A DNA stretch of 64,000 nucleotides from the NCBI GenBank assembly GCA_020638975.1, contig JACKHN010000012.1, forward strand, positions 62,001-126,000. Direction: 5' to 3'. The notes under the pieces are model-generated. The model was not told where the DNA came from. It made no database searches and saw only the letters and a list, made by a program, of their open reading frames with translations. Positions 61,119 through 64,000 of the stretch are shown here, piece by piece. The DNA comes from Planctomycetaceae bacterium (GTDB lineage Bacteria > Planctomycetota > Planctomycetia > Pirellulales > Pirellulaceae). Each line of letters starts with the position of its first letter. The first letter of the stretch is position 1. The position numbers and the translations under genes were made by a program.

Positions 61119-62864
61119 ATGATCATTGGCATCGATTTGGGGACGACGTTCTCTGCCGCCGCCTATATGACCAGCGACGGGCCGCGTCTGATCCCCAACG
61201 CATTGAGCGAAACGCTGACACCGTCCGTCGTGGGGTTCGATACGGACGATGCGATGTTCGTGGGACGTGCCGCCAAGGAGTTGGCGGTACTACAGCCGGA
61301 TCGTTGCGCGTCGGTGTTTAAGCGTTACATGGGGTCGACATGGAAAGTTCGGCTTGGTAAACGGGAGTTCACGGCGGAAGAGTTGTCGAGTCTGATCTTA
61401 CGGTCGCTGAAAGAAGACGCCGAAGCCCATCTCGACACGATTGTCGATCGTGCCGTAATCACCGTCCCTGCCTACTTCAACGACAATCAACGCAAGGCAA
61501 CCATCCGCGCGGGGCAACTGGCCGGCCTGACCGTCGAACGCATTATCAATGAACCGACCGCCGCGGCAATCGCTTATGGCTTGCACGAATCCGGTGACGA
61601 GAAGGTTATCGCCGTCTTCGACCTGGGTGGCGGAACGTTCGACGTATCGATTGTGGATCTGTTTGACGGCGCCGTCGAGGTGCGAGCTTCTTCCGGCGAA
61701 GCCTTCTTGGGCGGAGAAGATTTTACGCAAACGCTGGCCGCTCGCGTCTTGGAATCGCGCGGCTTCGTCTTCGAGCGAGCGGAACTAGAGACGCCGGCCT
61801 TGGTCGCTCGCGTGATGCAACAGTGTGAAGCCGCGAAGCGCCTTCTCTCGCGACAAGATGCCGCGCGAGTCCGTATTCCGAATCGCGACGGTCAGTACGT
61901 TGATCCCGTCGACGAAGTACAGATTTCCCGCGACGAGTTCACGAAGTGGACCGAGCATATTCTCGCACGAGTCGAGTTGCCCATCCGCCGGGCCATCGGC
62001 GACGCAAAGCTGAATCGAACAGACATTACCGAAGTGATCCTTGTGGGCGGTGCCACTCGCATGCCGACCGTTGTGCAGCGAGTCACCGAGATCTTTCAAA
62101 AGGAGCCTCGATCGCGATTGAATCCCGATGAAGTCGTCGCGCTCGGCGCAGCCGTTCAGGCTGGTCTCGTTACTCGCAACAGCAGCCTGGACGATCTGGT
62201 CGTGACAGACGTTTCGCCATTTACGTTGGGAGTCGAGATCTCGAAGCAGATCGGCACCGAGTATCGCGGCGGCTACTTTCTGCCGATCATCAGCCGCAAT
62301 ACGACAATCCCCGTCAGCCGAGTCCAGCGACTGTCGACGTTGCACGCGAACCAGACGCAACTGCGAGTCGGCGTGTATCAAGGCGAAGCGCGTCGCACGC
62401 AAGACAACCTGCTCCTGGATGACTTCGTCGTCCAGGGAATTCCTCGCGGACCCGCTGGACAGGAAATCGATATCCGGTTCACGTACGACCTGAACGGCGT
62501 GCTGGAAGTCGAAGCCACGGTCGTTGAAACGAAGCGAAAAGTCAGCGTCGTGATCACGAAGCATGCGAAAGGCGTGAGCCCCGCGGAGATCGAACGTGCT
62601 GTGGCAGCCATGGAGGCGCTGAAGACACATCCGCGCGAAGAGACAGCGAATCGGTTCCTGATCAAACGCGCCGAACGCATGTATCAGGAGTTGTCCGTTT
62701 TTCATCGCGATCATCTTGCCGAGTTGCTCGACGGCTTCGAGACAGTACTCGACCTGCAGGATCGTGAAGCCATCGATCGTTACCGCAGCGAAATGGAGAT
62801 CTTTCTGAGTCAGTTCGAGTCGCAAGAACCGGCGGGGGACGACGACGATGTCGCCAGCGAATGA
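61119..62864 (+). CDS. Hsp70-family chaperone, short HscC-like
   Basis: 581 residues, about 60 shorter than DnaK, because the C-terminal lid is reduced. ATPase domain intact: GIDLGTTFSAAAY, YMGSTWKV, INEPTAAAIAYGL, FDLGGGTFDVSIVD and LVGGATRMP; then DVSPFTLGVEI and a substrate domain with ITKHAKGVSPAEIERA; the tail is acidic (DDDDVASE) but lacks the EEVD or EVKK style. This resembles HscC rather than DnaK or HscA. The stop lies inside the next gene (17-base overlap), so it is translationally coupled to a membrane-anchored protein and then to a J-domain-like protein. Confidence 0.92.
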   Translation: MIIGIDLGTTFSAAAYMTSDGPRLIPNALSETLTPSVVGFDTDDAMFVGRAAKELAVLQPDRCASVFKRYMGSTWKVRLGKREFTAEELSSLILRSLKEDAEAHLDTIVDRAVITVPAYFNDNQRKATIRAGQLAGLTVERIINEPTAAAIAYGLHESGDEKVIAVFDLGGGTFDVSIVDLFDGAVEVRASSGEAFLGGEDFTQTLAARVLESRGFVFERAELETPALVARVMQQCEAAKRLLSRQDAARVRIPNRDGQYVDPVDEVQISRDEFTKWTEHILARVELPIRRAIGDAKLNRTDITEVILVGGATRMPTVVQRVTEIFQKEPRSRLNPDEVVALGAAVQAGLVTRNSSLDDLVVTDVSPFTLGVEISKQIGTEYRGGYFLPIISRNTTIPVSRVQRLSTLHANQTQLRVGVYQGEARRTQDNLLLDDFVVQGIPRGPAGQEIDIRFTYDLNGVLEVEATVVETKRKVSVVITKHAKGVSPAEIERAVAAMEALKTHPREETANRFLIKRAERMYQELSVFHRDHLAELLDGFETVLDLQDREAIDRYRSEMEIFLSQFESQEPAGDDDDVASE

Positions 62865-63918
62865 TCGACAACTGGACTGGGCTCGTGAAGAACTTGGCCT
62901 GGACGCGACCGCTGGCGAGGCGGAAGCGCGACGAGCGTTCCTGACGCAGGTGGCGGTCGACGAGTTTGTACCAACCGCTGCGAAGCTAGAGGCCTTTTCG
63001 ATTCTTCGTGGTGGCGCACAAGAACCGCTCTCAAGCACGTATCAAGAGGTCGAGCGTTCACGCACGAAGGCGCAGGTCGAGGAATTCGCCGAGCGTATCT
63101 TTTTGTACTCACCAATCGAACGTCGCAAGACGTGGGAGGCACTACGAGCTTGTTCCGCCGATTTGCCTGGAGCCTGGGCGATCTTAGATCGACTGCAACC
63201 GACGTTAGACCTCGATTTTGAACCGCTTCAGCATCAGGAAGATTTGCGAGCGCTTACTGATCATCTCCGCGAACTATTCACGCTGCCTCCCGTGAAGCGA
63301 GCGGAACGAAGATCCGCAATCATCGAATCTTGCCAGCAGGATTCGCGAAAGTGGGAACGCGCGGCGCAGAACATGGCCTCGAAGCATTCGAATGTCGCTG
63401 CGTTGGACTCGCGGCTTATCGAGCAACTATCAACCTGGACGCGTTCCGAGAAGGTCATGCGAAAGCCACCTCGAGTGAAGGCGCCGCCTAGTATTAAGAT
63501 CACAAAGAAGTCTTGGACAGAGGACGTATCACAACATCCCTGGGTGATCGTGGTCGTACTTATCGTCCTCGCAAACGTCGGACGTCTGGCGACAACAAAC
63601 TCGCTCAATCAGTCGTCCAGGCCAGCCTCCTCGACTCATCAAAAGCCTTCGCCCGCACGCGACGGGGCTCGCATTACGGAAGACGTGTTGAATCGCCTGA
63701 AAGAAATGCAATCACGAATCGACACGCCGGAGGACGAGGGCGGTATCCAATTGGCTCCGTCGAATGTTGACATCCCATCGGAGGGCGCGGATGTCGACCA
63801 AAGACTAGAGGAACTAGACGGACAAGGGCAAAACCCACCGAACGCTCAGTATTTCGACCCACAGCCTCAAGTGTCGGAGAGTGTTCAAGATGCTTCAACA
63901 GGAGTAACCACTCCGTGA
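62848..63918 (+). CDS. Membrane-anchored protein with J-like N-terminus, in Hsp70 operon
   Basis: 356 residues, no named family. The first 40 residues (WAREELGLDATAGEAEARRA...) resemble the helix pattern of a J-domain but no HPD triplet is present, so it would not activate Hsp70 in the usual way. A helical cytoplasmic region follows (about 60-210), then one transmembrane helix at about 229-246 (WVIVVVLIVLANVGRL), and a Pro/Gln/Asp-rich, presumably disordered C-terminus. It overlaps the Hsp70 gene by 17 bases and its own stop overlaps the GTG of the J-domain-like gene at 63915. It could tether the chaperone to the membrane (inference). Confidence 0.8.
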   Translation: MSPANDRQLDWAREELGLDATAGEAEARRAFLTQVAVDEFVPTAAKLEAFSILRGGAQEPLSSTYQEVERSRTKAQVEEFAERIFLYSPIERRKTWEALRACSADLPGAWAILDRLQPTLDLDFEPLQHQEDLRALTDHLRELFTLPPVKRAERRSAIIESCQQDSRKWERAAQNMASKHSNVAALDSRLIEQLSTWTRSEKVMRKPPRVKAPPSIKITKKSWTEDVSQHPWVIVVVLIVLANVGRLATTNSLNQSSRPASSTHQKPSPARDGARITEDVLNRLKEMQSRIDTPEDEGGIQLAPSNVDIPSEGADVDQRLEELDGQGQNPPNAQYFDPQPQVSESVQDASTGVTTP

Positions 63919-64000
63919 GCGATCTGCCCGACGATCTGCGGGAATGGCCCGATAACCCTTACGCGTTACTCGGTGTTGACTATTTGGTCGACGAGAGAAC
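63915..64000 (+). CDS. J-domain-like protein, 3' end outside the window
   Basis: The GTG at 63915 overlaps the preceding stop (GTGA). The 28 visible residues (MSDLPDDLREWPDNPYALLG onward) contain NPYALLGV, the usual first motif of a J-domain (compare DPYELLGV), followed by the start of helix II. The HPD motif, if present, lies beyond the window. It is the presumed co-chaperone of the HscC-like Hsp70. Confidence 0.6.
   Translation, partial: MSDLPDDLREWPDNPYALLGVDYLVDER

Overview
The window looks like a chromosomal piece of a planctomycete (Pirellulales/Rhodopirellula-like). The evidence is two secreted sulfatases, a DUF1501 protein with a Tat-type leader, a DUF1080 protein, a c-type cytochrome beta-propeller, a neutral-ceramidase-like protein, a 4,847-residue dockerin protein with the planctomycete N-terminal LEDRRLL motif, many long perfect palindromes between genes, and AGGAGG-type ribosome binding sites. 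No rRNA, tRNA or CRISPR array was seen.

Left part (1-18.2 kb): a sigma-54-dependent response regulator runs in from the left edge. An IS4-family element follows, inserted inside a palindromic repeat. Then comes a stress-response island: three small heat-shock proteins, a Usp-DUF2383 fusion, a diacylglycerol-kinase-like lipid kinase, a DksA/TraR zinc-finger protein, DnaK, a giant CheB-CheR-PAS-histidine kinase-receiver hybrid, a PilB/GspE-type ATPase and several small unknown proteins. Five sequences with the sigma-54 -24/-12 layout (GG, ten bases, GC) stand upstream of these transcription units. A sixth precedes a type II glutamine synthetase at 24.6 kb. No CIRCE element was seen. My main inference is that this is one coordinately controlled sigma-54 stress regulon. 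Its core is the unusual operon dksA-like / dnaK / CheB-CheR-kinase / PilB-like ATPase.

Middle (18.4-33 kb): ordinary planctomycete metabolism and secretion. It holds a sulfatase, a REC-PAS-PP2C phosphatase, a cytochrome/beta-propeller protein, glutamine synthetase, an alpha/beta hydrolase, DUF1080, an FAD oxidoreductase, a DTW-domain tRNA-modifying enzyme and a ceramidase-like protein.

33-47.6 kb is one minus-strand gene for a giant exported modular protein (pre-peptidase-C-like, Ig-like, CARDB, Calx-beta-like and dockerin modules). It has three near-identical 1,155-bp tandem repeats plus a partial fourth, and an odd internal Gly/Ala-rich hydrophobic segment.

Right part (48-64 kb): an esterase; an operon of hypoxanthine phosphoribosyltransferase and two GT4 glycosyltransferases; a two-component pair (REC-kinase and REC-coiled coil); an asparagine synthetase; a sulfatase with a HEAT-repeat protein; a DUF1501 protein. 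At the right edge a second chaperone operon holds a short HscC-like Hsp70, a membrane-anchored protein overlapping it, and the first codons of a J-domain-like protein.
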